A stretch of 64,000 bases of DNA from Epiperipatus broadwayi (Eukaryota > Onychophora > Udeonychophora > Euonychophora > Peripatidae): the NCBI GenBank assembly GCA_028023455.1, contig JAQFVV010000113.1:1599268-1663267 (forward strand). The letters are read 5' to 3'. A model generated the notes under the pieces. The model ran no database searches. It was not told the origin of the DNA and worked only from the letters and a program-made list of their open reading frames with translations. The position numbers and the translations under genes are program-made. Of this stretch, positions 34,842 to 46,725 are shown piece after piece. Each line of letters begins with the position of its first letter. Position 1 is the first letter of the stretch.

Positions 34842-37800
34842 CGATATATTTTATTTTTAACTGTTGCAAATGTTTCACATTTGCAATTTTTTTTTTAAGT
34901 TGTTTATGTGTTGGAACATATTTATATAAAAATGAATAATTAAAAGTTTTTATAAATGGTCCAATGTGTCTATTTTTATTTATTTTTTTGTTTTTCAGAT
35001 ATTTTCTCTGCTAATAAGTTAAAGCAAAGTCAGGTATCTACCAATGTTAAATTTTACTTAATTTATAAATGGTTATCCTACTTTATATTTTATTTTTAAG
35101 AACAAGAGAGTCTGAGGCAATAGGGGTTACTCAAATTCATAGTACAATGAGTGTGCTATATAAGGTGTTCACCAGGTGCTGGTAGATTATTATGATTATT
35201 ATTATTATTGTTGTTGATTACTAGAGAATGGAAGAAAGAAGAATGAGGATAGAGAACAATCTAATACAGAATGAAACCGTAGTTGCAGAAATATTGCATT
35301 GCTGTATTGGGTTCCTTTCTTCTGACTGACAATTGCCAGCTATAAGCTACTGAGATCAATTATTAAGGTCACATCTAAGAAGGAGACATTGATAATCCAA
35401 TATTAAAGAAAGTAATAAAAAAGGAAACAGAGCCTAGCTTGGCTTCAAATAAAAGTCTCAATATATTATACAAATAAGTTGCTGTTTTACTGATGCTGCC
35501 ATAAAGATGAAAATATTGAGTAGAAACCTCAAGAAGATAAAAATATCCACATTAGCCAGTGAAATGAATATGGAGTAGAATCCCACTTCAGTGCACCTGT
35601 CCAACACCTTCCAAGCCATCAATATGTAGCCACTTAATTCCAGCTGATGACAATGATGAAGATCTCATTGCCTACATCTTACTAAAGTGAAGTCCTCCCT
35701 GCCCTGCTGTCCAGTTGTGTAGTGTACTCAGAAACCCCAAAGTCTGGAGGAAGTCTAAAGATGTTGTATGGTATAATTTTTTTGTTATTTTATTCATTTA
35801 CAAATTTTATTTAAAATATTGTTTGTATGCTTCAATAAAAAAGAATCTTATTGATATATGTATTTTTGTGGTTTGGTACATTTCTATTATTTAGTTTTGC
35901 TTATAGCACACATATGCATATACATAAAGAAATAAATTGATTTAAATTATAGTTTTTGTGCTTGATTTATATACAAGCCCATGCTTATAAAATATTATGT
36001 AAATAGGGGAAGGGATATGTAAATAGACATACATGTATAAACATATTTCTTTGACATTATATAAAATAACCATAGGTGCATGCGTGGGTAAAAGCTCAGA
36101 CCATTTCATTTAAGATTACTTATATGAAAATAAAAGAGGAGGTTCCATATCTGAATTGCATAAACATTATTCTTTATTTGCTTTTTGTATTATAATACCG
36201 GGGGTTAATAGAATGTATTTTCTTTATGTATATAAATGGTGATGTGTTATTTGAAGAAAATAAATATTTGTTTTTATCTTATAAACTATATTTTTACGAG
36301 TGTCTTATTTATTTTTCTTTCTCTCCAACAATATTTAAATGCATATATTTCTGATAATGGCTTAATCCACCAGTAACCTGTGATAAAGGGATAATTGGGC
36401 TTAGCCTGTGGGACACTACTTTGTTGGGGGAGGGTTATCATTTTTATATCATGCAGATATCTGTCTTTATGTATTTCATCTGTTTTCTTTGGTAGTTGCA
36501 TATCTTTTTGGGAGGGTTTTTTTTTCTGTAAGTGGTGCATAAAGGCCAGGTTCAAAGGCGACCTTTCAAAGGTATGCAATAGCCAATGCATTGACATCCA
36601 GAAACATGGCAATAGAGTTCTAGCAGGAGAGAGATCAGGAAATATAACCAGTTTTGGTTTGATCTTTCTCATTTAACAATTCAATAGGGTAACTTCAAGG
36701 TATTAAATATGGAGTGTATTATTGAGCTGATAATGATGCTATACTCTGATGCATGACAGTCATTTCATGTTTGGTTCTGTGCTCATGGTAAGAATCCATG
36801 GGGTAAGGGAGAGCATCGACTGGTACATTATGTAATATAAACGAGCACATATATTCTACATTAAAGAAATATTTAAATATATAATAAAACATATGATTTG
36901 TTATATTCGCCATAGATCATTGGTTATCATGTTGTTTTGTAACATATTTTAACTAAGTAATAAATTCCATATATCTTTTGCTAGAGAAATATCTCTCAGC
37001 AATTTTGCATTATCTTATAATCTAGGTAGGTCGACCACAATCTTGTGCTTTCTTGTTCTAACATTTGTTTCCTGTTATACTTTAGACCATTTAAAATCTA
37101 TGTCCATAAAAATATTGATAAGCTTCCTATTATGACTTAGTTTCATTTTTTTCTTATAACATATATATTGTATCTTGTTCATTTTCCCTCAGATACTGAA
37201 GTTACCAAATTAGCGTTTTCTTTTTGAATCTCTTGTAAATCATATTCTTTGTTAATATTTATCTCATCATCATCTAAAAATCTTACACCATTCTCTAAAT
37301 CTAAAATTCAGAAAATTCATTTTTTAAGAGATGGCACTCTGTGGCATTTTTACAAATCCCTACTATCAAAAGCATTAAAAATGCAAATATTTCACAAATA
37401 AAAACAACATTTACATTATGATTAAAATTCAGTAGAAGCTTATATGCATGTAGCAATACTAAGAATAAAGACAAGTTGCAGACAACCCACAATATATATG
37501 TTTAAATAAACAATTAACAAATGGGATAGCAGTAGTAACAATTGTGTGTTAAATTTCACCCATTCAAAATCAAGTCAAAATATTATGTGTGAGAACATTA
37601 ATTGTATCTGTAATTGACTTCATATCTCTATTAACATACTATTAGCATAATTAATTTGAATGCACGCACATTCTCAAATTCTAGAATAAGAATTTAATTT
37701 GCCACAAGTATTATAATGAAGTTATTCTCAATAAAAGTATATATTAAAAAACTATAACGTGAATGAATTACACTGTTGTTTGTATTATATACAAAGTGGT

Positions 37801-38050
37801 ACATATTCATTTATTTATAAATAAACATTTTAGGAAATCTAACACAACAAATTTTACACAGTACAACATTTGCATAATATTTATATCAGTTCAAGGTTAT
37901 TGAAACTCATAATTGAGAAAAGAATTCTAACAAATATCAACCAATATATAAATAATCAAACTGAATAAATAGGTTAAACATTTTTTTCCGATAGCAGTTA
38001 ACATCTGATTTTAATCCATCAGATAAACAGCTAACATCAAATCTTAATCC
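34842..38050. other. AT-rich DNA with two unrecognised complex segments
   Basis: The segment 35210-35790 is visibly less A+T rich. Its plus-strand frame contains a run of about 40 codons (around HLIPADDNDEDLIAYIL) between stops that I cannot assign. A 128-codon minus-strand frame at 36286-36672 has no known motif and is overlapped by an unrelated 93-codon plus-strand frame, so neither is convincing. The rest holds nothing recognisable. Confidence 0.4.
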
Positions 38051-38211
38051 AATCATCATCATTATCAACCATTATTAATCCACAGCAGAATGAAAGTTTC
38101 TCCAAGTTCAATCCATCTTCTCTGATCTTTAGCTTCTCTTCTCCACACCACCGCTGCACACTTTATTATTTCATCCATCCATCTCACATGTGGCCTCTTT
38201 CTGGGTCTTTT
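38051..38211 (-). pseudogene. RTE LINE 3' fragment
   Basis: The minus-strand sequence matches the last 160 bp of the RTE element. It covers the region coding RKRPHVRWMDEI through the end of the ORF (ETFILQWID-like) and the ATGATGATT tail. It has small indels near 38150-38170. Confidence 0.9.
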
Positions 38212-39264
38212 GGTAAATAAGTATCTACCTATTTTTAGTAGAGAATAAATTATGAAATATCACTTAAACTCGCATTACCCAATTATTCACTAGTGTGGTG
38301 ATAATATCTTCTCTGTCATTATACTTCTATGAAGGAGATGGGACTTTTAGATAAATATTTGTCTTGTGGTTAGTGATTTAAAAATTGTTTTACTATATAT
38401 AATAATTTTGATTTTCTGATTTTTCAACTTGTATGTTATTTGATATTATTATATAGTGATATTTTGATTGGATGTCATCTGTCATCATATGTACAATATA
38501 AGAGGTGGTGATGGTGTTTTCAAAACAATAACAATCGAACAGATCACATGATCACTTTATAGCAATTATATAGACAGAATAATCTAAAACTTATATCACA
38601 CGATTTTTTTTAACAATTATTTCAACATCGTTCAAATTAAAACTTTCTGTTAAAATAAATTCAGATGTCAATATTTTGTTTATACAATCGTTTATTATCT
38701 GCATGAACAAATTAAATAAAATAAAATTATATTGGACTTAATAACTTAATTAAAAATAAAGTTTTATATAATTGAATTACATTCAGATAAAATAATTAAA
38801 TAAAATTTCATTTATTAATTCCCAAGAAAATATTTTAATATGAAAAATTAGGCATTAATCAAATAACATTTTTTAACTATGAATATTTATTGAAAATTAA
38901 AGGAATTATATATTAACAACCTTATAAATAAATTGCTAATTAATTAATTTTTGTTAATGTTTAATTATATTGAACAAATTTTCAAGATTTTAAACATATT
39001 TGGAAGATATTAGAATATATAAAATACGATTAATTTTTAACAAGAGTGTACTGAAGTTTTTGTTAACAAGAATTGAACATCTGTCACAAGATTATCAAAT
39101 AGCTTTCTATAACATAGTTGTCTTTGATCATTCTTAGAGAATAGTATTGGTATTTACAGACCATTCAAAGAAAAGTGAATTCCAAACTATTAGTCAAAAA
39201 TAGAAAACCAAGGGGAAAGGTTCATAAAATTGCAAGATCAATGAATTAGAAGTGTTAAAAATTG
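38212..39264. other. AT-rich DNA, nothing recognised
   Basis: An isolated GATCACATGATCAC at about 38540 resembles the end motif of the foldback families but no element could be delimited. Confidence 0.45.
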
Positions 39265-39370
39265 TCTTGCATTGGTGGTCGAGAGGTCAGCGTGACTGCC
39301 TTGCACTTGCAGGCAGTTGCCTGGGTTGCGGGTTCGCATCCCGGCCAATGCTATGACACTTAAAAAAAAG
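39265..39370 (+). mobile_element. tRNA-Gly-derived SINE, copy 7
   Basis: Acceptor-like GCATTGG and CCAATGC (7 bp) pair perfectly, and the T arm CGGGTTCGCATCCCG is intact. The anticodon loop has a small duplication (TTGCACTTGCA). The tail is TATGACACTT plus an A-run. AGTGTTAAAAATT upstream and AGTGTTAAAATT downstream form a target-site duplication with one indel, so the insertion is fairly recent. Confidence 0.92.
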
Positions 39371-39469
39371 TGTTAAAATTAAAGACAGAATTATTAATAA
39401 ATACGTCCTGCATAATTTAAAGCAAAAGTAATGGACTTTAGAGCAGAAGACCTATGGATTGTAATAATT

Positions 39470-39700
39470 CTGTCATTTACACAGAGACTACACTCTCCAT
39501 ACAGTAGTGCCACTCAGTGCAAGCCACAGTAATCAATGGATGCAGCAAGGTTTGTGCATAAAATCCCTATCTAGTGCATACTCACAAACCTTTCTGCATC
39601 CATTGATTAATCTAACTTGTACTGAGTGACACTACTGTATGGAGAGTTTTGCCTCTGTGTATCAGCTTGTATAGATGAAGAATGGTGATCATGTGATGAT
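39470..39700. mobile_element. Foldback family A, compact hairpin copy
   Basis: The left arm (ACTCTCCATACAGTAGTG, CCACTCAGTGCAAG, AGTAATCAATGGATGC, AAGGTTTGTG) is mirrored in the right arm (CACAAACCT, GCATCCATTGATTAATCT, CACTACTGTATGGAGAGT). The centre is TAAAATCCCTATCTAGTGC. The outer right end carries the shared GGTGATCATGTGAT motif near 39688. Confidence 0.87.
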
Positions 39701-40843
39701 AGTGGTTTAATCCTGTCATTTCCTGTGTCTAGACTTTATGTGAATTTTCATATATACTCCCAAGCAATAAACCATTTGATTATTTTGTTTACCAGTTAAT
39801 TATAAGTAAGCTCAGATTAGACCAAATATAATAGTTAAATAAAAAAAACACATTCTTCTCTGTGAGTTTATGGACCACACAAGAACTTGCTAAGTTGAAG
39901 ATTCTGAATTGAGCCCAAATAAATACAGAGAAATATTTACAAATAAATTATAAATTTTTAAACCCACAATATTTTTACAATTTTTAATAAACAAACAAAA
40001 CGCTATTTAAGAATAGATTAAAGGAGAATGATATATAATGTTGTGGTATTTGGTGTTTATAAAACATTTCATCTTTGTAATTATATTGTAAATATGTAAA
40101 ACACAGAGCAAAAATGTGTAAAATGTAAACATAATGCAGTGAACTTAACAATTGTTTGTCTTTTTTTAAATACTTATGATATAAAATAAATTTTTACTAG
40201 GGTCCTTGAAATTATTTTTAATTATTGTAGACATAGAAATAACTAAGTCTCTATTATGCTTTAAAAATGTAATTATTTAATTTACATGAATTTAAATTGT
40301 ATACTCATTTGCATAATAACATTAACATGCTTCATTAGCAGTGTATATTCCAGTTTTTTCAATTAATTAAATAAAATTTTAAATTAATGAGATATAATGC
40401 AATTTAAATTATCTTTATGTTCTATATTTTGTACAGTTCACTTTTCTATCTTGCAAATTAGGAAATGATAACAACTCGTAAAAGTCAAATTTATGATTAT
40501 ATTTTGAATTTCTTCAGCTTTAAATATCTTTATATTTATAGCATAGAGAATGCCTCGAATTTTTTGTTTCACTTTTAAAATTTTAATAATTAAATATTTA
40601 TAGAAATATATATATAACTTTAAAAAATAATGTTAATGATTAAAATTGATGTTTCACATTTGATAAGGGCATAAAATCATGCACCAAGAAGGGCTTTTGA
40701 ATCAAAAAACAAGAAGGGTTTTTTATGCATAATTATTAATATATATATATAGTAATGAAAATGATCTTGCCCCAACATGTTTGTTACCATTTGTAATGGA
40801 AATGAGTTTATTGTGTGAATGAACTATTTTCCTAGGTTCTTGT
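39701..40843. other. AT-rich DNA, nothing recognised
   Basis: No supportable feature was seen. Confidence 0.5.
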
Positions 40844-41794
40844 TTAACCCTTGGATTGATTGCTTCAAATAGATTTGTACACAGTTCTAACTTGCTCTAA
40901 TTCCCACAGTTTTTACATTACTGTAGTGTATTTACACTCATTTTAAAGCTTAAAAAGTACTGTAAGATGCTGCCCTCTCTTGAATTATTTTACAAGTAAA
41001 AAAATCAATAATATAGGTGTTCTAAGTTTGAACAAAGATAGAACTCACACCTTTGCAAATTTTGATTGGCTGCTTCAATTTTTGCCAAACAAAACTGCCT
41101 GTCATCACTCCAACTTCTGTTTTGACTTTGAAAATGAAAATTAATATCTTACAATGTTTTTTATTATTATTTTTCTTACATATTATGAATTATTTTTATA
41201 AAATATACTGAAAATATAGTTATTTTAGAGCAATAGTAAGATTCTAGTAAAAAATTGTATGCATTTACATGAACATAAATTGAAAAAGAAACCATCACTA
41301 ACAAAAAATTTCACATCTGTCGACAGTTTAAATTGTCCCAAGATCTTTATTTGATTTTCAAACTGAAATTAATAATTTAGAGTATTTTTCTGGAATTTAT
41401 TTACATATTGTAATGTATTGGTAAAATATGCTGAAAATATAGTTATTTAAAAAAAATAGTAAGATTTTAGCAAAAAAATATTTACTTTTTCACAACGTAA
41501 ATTGAGAAAGAAAGTCGATGATGTATGCAACATTTTCTAATTGGTTAAGAAGGTTGCTTTTAAATTCCCCACTATAAAATACTTTTATAAAAATAGATAG
41601 AAAATTATTTTTGAAAAAACTTTCATTCACTTTCATAATCTGACAAATTATTAATATACTTTTTACAAATGAAACTAAAATGAATATATTAAAAGATGAA
41701 TATATTTTTATTGCTGATTCTGTAATTGACCAATCAAAAGTTTAGAGCTTTAAATCTCTCAGCCAATTAGATTTGTGGTCAACCAAAGAGTTAA
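40844..41794. mobile_element. piggyBac-like MITE, copy 3, with internal duplication
   Basis: TTAA at 40844-40847 is followed by CCCTTGGATTGATTGC. The right end is CAACCAAAGAG followed by TTAA at 41791-41794. TTAA duplications with CCCTTKG ends match piggyBac-type insertion. It is about 200 bp longer than the copies at 12.8 and 17.8 kb. A block of roughly 190 bp (GATTTTCAAACTGAAATTAA through the AAATTGAGAAAGAAA motif) occurs twice, near 41120-41300 and 41345-41510. It has no coding frame. Confidence 0.82.
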
Positions 41795-42246
41795 AAGCTC
41801 CACACATTTGGATGAAATTTGTAACAAATTGAATATGACAACCATCTGAGTTTATGCCTCCAATGAATGGCTGTGTCATTTGTAACTGAATGATTTATTA
41901 TGTATGAGACCAGCTTCTTTTAATAATACAATTGAACAGTGTTTGCACCATATAACTGGATCAGAACAGAACAAAATAGCTATTTGCACCACTCATTTTA
42001 TTTGTACATTGGGGCCATGGTATGAGTTTGAGTCCCTAAAGCTTTCCAATTATAAATGTATCACATTTATAGTATGCTGAGTTCAACTTTAATACCTATT
42101 ATTACCATATGGTTGCTCTTTAGATCATCAATATTATGGGTTCTCCTCATATTCCTGTCACTTCTTGGTATTCAAACTCCAAAGCTAGAGTGATGATTAT
42201 CATAAGTTTGATATAAACTAAAAAATATTTACCTCTGAGTTAGATG
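41795..42246. other. AT-rich DNA, nothing recognised
   Basis: No supportable feature was seen. Confidence 0.5.
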
Positions 42247-42417
42247 TGTAGTATGGCATGGATAATTGAAAGTTAGATAAATGAAATGGCATGGCTAATG
42301 GAAAGTTGAGTAAATGGTGTAGCATGGCTAATGGAAAGAGGGATAAATGATATGGAATGGATAATGAAAAGTTGAGTAAACGATGTGGCATGGACAATGG
42401 AAAGTCAGATAAATGAT
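42247..42417. repeat. 33-bp minisatellite, about five copies
   Basis: The unit is GGCATGGCTAATGGAAAGTT followed by GAGTAAATGRTGT, repeated about five times with 10-25 percent divergence. Because 33 is a multiple of three, the minus strand stays open and encodes an 11-residue repeat (LAMPFHLSNFP-like) for 69 codons at 42218-42427. I read this as a by-product of the repeat period. Confidence 0.85.
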
Positions 42418-44290
42418 AAACACTCACAAATTATAATTAAGTAAAATAAACCATTAATAATTTTATTCCATTATGGGTGATTTACAATCTGTTGTACTAA
42501 ATGAATTTGATATTTGGATAGATCAGATCATCCTCCATTTGATTTGCATGATATTATGATTATCCCTTAATCTTTGACCCATATAGAATGGTCATTAACT
42601 ATGGCTCTAAACATTTACTTACTTTAGGTACATAGTTCATGATTAATTTGATATGATCATCCTGTTGACCAATCTTTCTGTTCCCTGGCTTTAGCTTTGC
42701 TACCTTAATCTATGGCAGTGTGTCATGATTTACTAACTGTCGTACTTGGGTATAAAGTCCCCACTTGACACTACTGGTGTTTATGTTAGCAATAGACATT
42801 CATACTAGATGTTTAGTCAGTCATACAGAATAACAAATAATAATAATAATTATGTTAATTTAACAATAACAATAAACATAAATTTGTCCTATACTAGTAT
42901 GAGCATTTGATGGTTTATAGATAAGATCTAACCTCAATACCAGTCAGTCACCCAGTCATTTAGTGTAGGTCTAGGGATCAGCACCTATATTTTATTACAA
43001 TCAAAATTTATAGTGATTGACCTATAGACCCCTCCATACATAATTATGATTGATAATTATAGAGCTGGATCATTAATTCTTTCAAAAAAAAATAAAAACC
43101 AAGAGTTGTACAACAAAGAAGAATGGGTTCTACGTGATATAGATATAATTTGAATAATTTAAATTGATAGTCCATATAGTTAGCTATTCTTCAGTATGTG
43201 GGTACATAGATGATAAGATGGCTGATTCCTTTCTAGTAGTGTTTTTAAAGACATATAATATTGCATTTAACATTAAATTATTTAGTAAGTCTTTTGACAT
43301 CTCTCTTTTTTACTTAGCATGGAATTTAGCAAATACAAATGTTCTTATCTCAATTAGCTTATTTAGCTAATTTTTTAATTTGGATTGGAATAGAAATGGA
43401 TGATTCTCTGGTTACTTAAAACTTTCTATTGTGCTAAATGTAATAAAATCAGGTAATAATCTAATAAAAGAAAAAAACACCTTAAACAACCATTTTATCT
43501 TATTATTTAGCTTAGAGCTTAGAGATCATTATTTTATAGACTATGTACCACTTTTTCCATCCATGAGTTCATATATATGTTATAACATTTACAGTATTAT
43601 TCACTTTTTCTATAAAATATGTTAATATAAGTAAATATTTTTCATAATGTAATAATAAAGAAAAAATTTATAGTTTAAATATTGTTTATTTTAATGCAGT
43701 TTGCTTTAATAAAATTTCATTATGTAAGATTATAAAGAAGGATCTCTTTGCATGGCATTGACTTTCTAACTCTGTTTTGCTTTCATTAGATTATTAATGT
43801 TTGGAGGTATGTTTGTTAATGAAAGTGTCAGAACATTTTTTCAAATTTGAATAAGTAAATGGTGACCTCATTTTGTTCTTTTATCAATTTTATACGTGAA
43901 AATAATTTTCGTAACCAAGTATGGCCCAATAATATAAAAATGTCTATTACAAAATTAAAATTGAAAAATAAAATAGTATATAATATAGTGCATCAAAATA
44001 GGAAGTCAAATTCTCATGAATTAGATGCATTGAGGAAATTAATGTTGATGTTCAAGCACCAATATTGATATATTTAGCTTCTTTTTACAAACTTTCAGCA
44101 ATTTACCAGTTAATAATTATGCTACTTGAGTTTAAAATATGCAATAAAAATGCTGCATAAACTCATTTTCAGTACATATTTCAATAAAATGTTCCTATAA
44201 TTTTTAGCATTTCCTAAGTAGACATAGAAATATAGGATCTCCAACAACCGCAACTAATGGCTTAATCTGGGTCATAATACTATTTAACAT
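42418..44290. other. AT-rich DNA, nothing recognised
   Basis: Frames of 64-69 codons at 43164-43370, 43431-43625 and 43859-44068 are Phe/Ile/Ser-rich without domains, as expected by chance in this base composition. Confidence 0.45.
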
Positions 44291-44302
44291 TCTTGTACTT
44301 TT

Positions 44303-45050
44303 AAAATTGTTATGGGAGACTTTAATGCTAGAATTGGTAAAAAAAATGAAAGATGAAAGTGCTGTGGGTAATTTTAGTTATGGTAATAGAAATGAAAGAG
44401 GACATAGACTTGTGGAGTTTGCAGAAAAAGAACAACTTTATATTATAAATTCTTTTTTTGAGAAAAATGTTAAAAGGAAATGGACATGGAAGCATCCAAA
44501 TGAAGGTACAGCAGAATTGGATTATATTTTGACTAACAGGAAATACATATTTCAAGATTGTAATGTTCTTAATAAATTTAATACAGGAAGTGATCATCGA
44601 TTAGTAAGGTGTAAGATACGTGTTAATGTAAAACTAGAGAGACAAAAATTATTAAGAAAAACAATATTTACAGTTGATATTCCTAATCTTCAGAAACATT
44701 CTAATGAATTTAAATTACAACTTACAAATCAGTTTCAAGTATTAGTAGATTTTGAACATGATTCAGATTTGAATGAAATTAATATGAAAATAACTGATAC
44801 ACTTTTGAAAACTGCAACAAAGATAGCTGGTAGAAAGAAACAGCAATTGACCAATAAAATTTCTACTGAGACTAGAGAATTTATGAAGAAAAGAAGGAAT
44901 ATGAAGATATACAAAAATGATGCATTAAAAAGAATTGAATATCTCGAATTTTGCAAAATGGTGCGGAAAAGAGTTGAAAATTATATAAGAAAGTATAACT
45001 GTGAACTAGCAAGGAAAGCTGTAGAAGAAAATAAAATCTTAAGAATGTAA
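44303..45050 (+). pseudogene. RTE endonuclease domain and linker, frameshifted
   Basis: The first codons (44303-44343) read KIVMGDFNARIGKKNE in one frame. GDFNARIG is the conserved endonuclease block with the Asp and Asn of the active site. A one-base slip in the A-run then moves the sequence to the frame that continues DESAVGNFSYGNRNERG, HRLVEFAEKEQLYIINSFF, TWKHPNEGTAELDYILTN and NTGSDHRLV. The last two are the conserved D-Y-I and SDH blocks of apurinic-like endonucleases. A Lys/Arg-rich linker follows to the stop at 45050, where a second one-base shift leads into the RT frame. The domain nicks target DNA to prime reverse transcription in intact RTE elements. Without its N-terminus this copy cannot function. 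Confidence 0.9.
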
Positions 45051-46714
45051 AACAACATTTTGGTATTGGTAGGAAATTTATATCTGCAATAAGAAAAAAA
45101 GATGGAATTATTACTAAAAGAAGAGATGACATCATGAAATTGGTAGAAGATTTTTATCAAGAATTATATAGTAATAAAGAACAAGTACCTCCTATATCTA
45201 TTACATCTTCCAAATTGCCCAGAATTTTAAATGAAGAAGTGAGACATGCAATTAAATGTATGAAGAAAGGAAAGGTTCCAGGTAATGATGGAATTATAAT
45301 TGATATATTAAAAGAAGCAGGTGAAGAAATAGAAATTTTTTTAGCAAAGTTATATACCAAATGTCTAAATGATAAAGATGTACCGGATGATTGGAAGAAT
45401 GCAGTAATAATATTGATATTTAAAAAAGGTGATAAAGAAGATATTAGAAATTACAGACCTATCAGCCTTTTATCAGTTTTATATAAAATTTTTACCAAGA
45501 TGTTTACTACTCGTCTACAGAGAACATTGGATTTCCACCAACCAAGAGAACAAGCCGGATTTAAAAGTGGTTTTAGTACAGTAGATCATATCCAGGTATT
45601 GAGAGAAGTTATAGAAAGGACAAATGAATATGAGTTGCCATTATGCTTAGGATTTGTAGATTATGAAAAGGCATTTGATTCTATAAACATTTCTTCAGTG
45701 ATTAAAGCATTAGATCATCAAGGTATATATCCAGAATATTGTCATATTTTAAAGAATATTTATAAAAATGCAACAGCAACAATTAGATTACATAATGACA
45801 ATGGGAAAGTCAACATTGAGAAAGGTGTAAGACAAGGTGACTCCATATCTCGAAAACTTTTTACAGCAGTGCTGCATGAAGTATTTTGTGGATTAAAATG
45901 GGAAACTAAAGGAGTGAAAGTAAATGGTGATTATTTAAGTCATTTAGATTTTGCAGATGATGTAGTTGTTTTTGCAAATAATGCTTCAGATCTGCAGGAG
46001 ATGTTGCAGGAATTATCAGATGAAAGTAGGAAAGTAGGACTAAAGATAAATGTTAAAAAGACTAAAGTAATGTTTAATCGATTTGCTCAAAATATGAAAA
46101 TAAAGATTGATTATGAAGAATTAGAAGAAGTTAACAGTTACAAATATCAAGGTCAGATTATTAATACAGATGGAAACATAATGGAGGAAATTAATCATAG
46201 AATTAAACTTGGTTTGAGTGCTTTTGGTAGAAATAACTTGATACTAAAAGGAAATATGCCTATGTGTTTGAAAAGGAAGGTTTTTAACAAATGTGTTTTA
46301 CCAGTTTTTACTTATGGATCTGAGACTTGGACACTTAATAGAAGAGCAATTCAGAGACTTCAGACCACTCAAAGAAGTATGGAGAGATGTATGTTGGGAG
46401 TAACAAGAAGAGATTGTAAATGCAATGTATGGGTAAGAGAACAAACAGGTGTTACTGACCTCATTGAAAAAATTAAAAGATTGAAGTGGAGTTGGGATGG
46501 ACATATTGTTAGAAGAGATGATAATAGATGGACAATTGAAATTTTAAACTGGATTCCAAGAGATTGTAAAAGATCCAGAAAGAGACCACATGTGAGATGG
46601 ATGGATGAAATAAGAAAGTGTGCAGGGGTGATGTGGAGAAGAGAAGCTAAAGATCGGAGAAGATGGATTAAACTTGGAGAGACCTTCATCCTGCAGTGGA
46701 TTGATAATGGTTGA
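45035..46714 (+). CDS. RTE-clade reverse transcriptase ORF
   Basis: The frame is open from 45035 (first ATG 45134, 526 residues) to 46714. All core RT motifs are intact. They include PGNDGI near residue 50, NAVIILIFKKGDKEDIRNYR and PISLLSVLYKIF, motif A GFVDYEKAFDSI (about residue 175), motif B RQGDSIS (about 235), and motif C LDFADDVVVF (about 275) with both catalytic Asp. GLKINVKKTKVMFN follows. The C-terminal region has RRAIQRLQTTQRSMERCMLG and RKRPHVRWMDEIRKCAGVMW, as in RTE-type elements. In an intact element the protein copies the RNA onto nicked target DNA. Here it is cut off from the endonuclease by a frameshift, and expression is unproven. The start at 45134 is only the first ATG, and the natural protein would begin upstream. 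Confidence 0.88.
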   Translation, partial: NLKNVKQHFGIGRKFISAIRKKDGIITKRRDDIMKLVEDFYQELYSNKEQVPPISITSSKLPRILNEEVRHAIKCMKKGKVPGNDGIIIDILKEAGEEIEIFLAKLYTKCLNDKDVPDDWKNAVIILIFKKGDKEDIRNYRPISLLSVLYKIFTKMFTTRLQRTLDFHQPREQAGFKSGFSTVDHIQVLREVIERTNEYELPLCLGFVDYEKAFDSINISSVIKALDHQGIYPEYCHILKNIYKNATATIRLHNDNGKVNIEKGVRQGDSISRKLFTAVLHEVFCGLKWETKGVKVNGDYLSHLDFADDVVVFANNASDLQEMLQELSDESRKVGLKINVKKTKVMFNRFAQNMKIKIDYEELEEVNSYKYQGQIINTDGNIMEEINHRIKLGLSAFGRNNLILKGNMPMCLKRKVFNKCVLPVFTYGSETWTLNRRAIQRLQTTQRSMERCMLGVTRRDCKCNVWVREQTGVTDLIEKIKRLKWSWDGHIVRRDDNRWTIEILNWIPRDCKRSRKRPHVRWMDEIRKCAGVMWRREAKDRRRWIKLGETFILQWIDNG

Positions 46715-46725
46715 TAATGATAATG

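Larger units (their letters stand above)
44291..46725 (+). mobile_element. 5'-truncated RTE-clade LINE
   Basis: The copy retains the C-terminal half of the apurinic-like endonuclease, the full reverse transcriptase and the short RTE-type 3' end, a TGATAA/ATGATG microsatellite directly after the stop codon. Homology begins around 44291, just upstream of the GDFNARIG endonuclease motif, so most of the endonuclease N-terminus is missing. Two frameshifts divide the coding region (near 44345 and 45035-45050). It is the master-like copy for the four short fragments elsewhere in the window. Confidence 0.92.

Noticed and set aside
36395-36676. 93-codon plus-strand frame
   Set aside because: It overlaps another frame on the opposite strand, has no recognisable domain and is Cys/Phe-rich, in keeping with chance.
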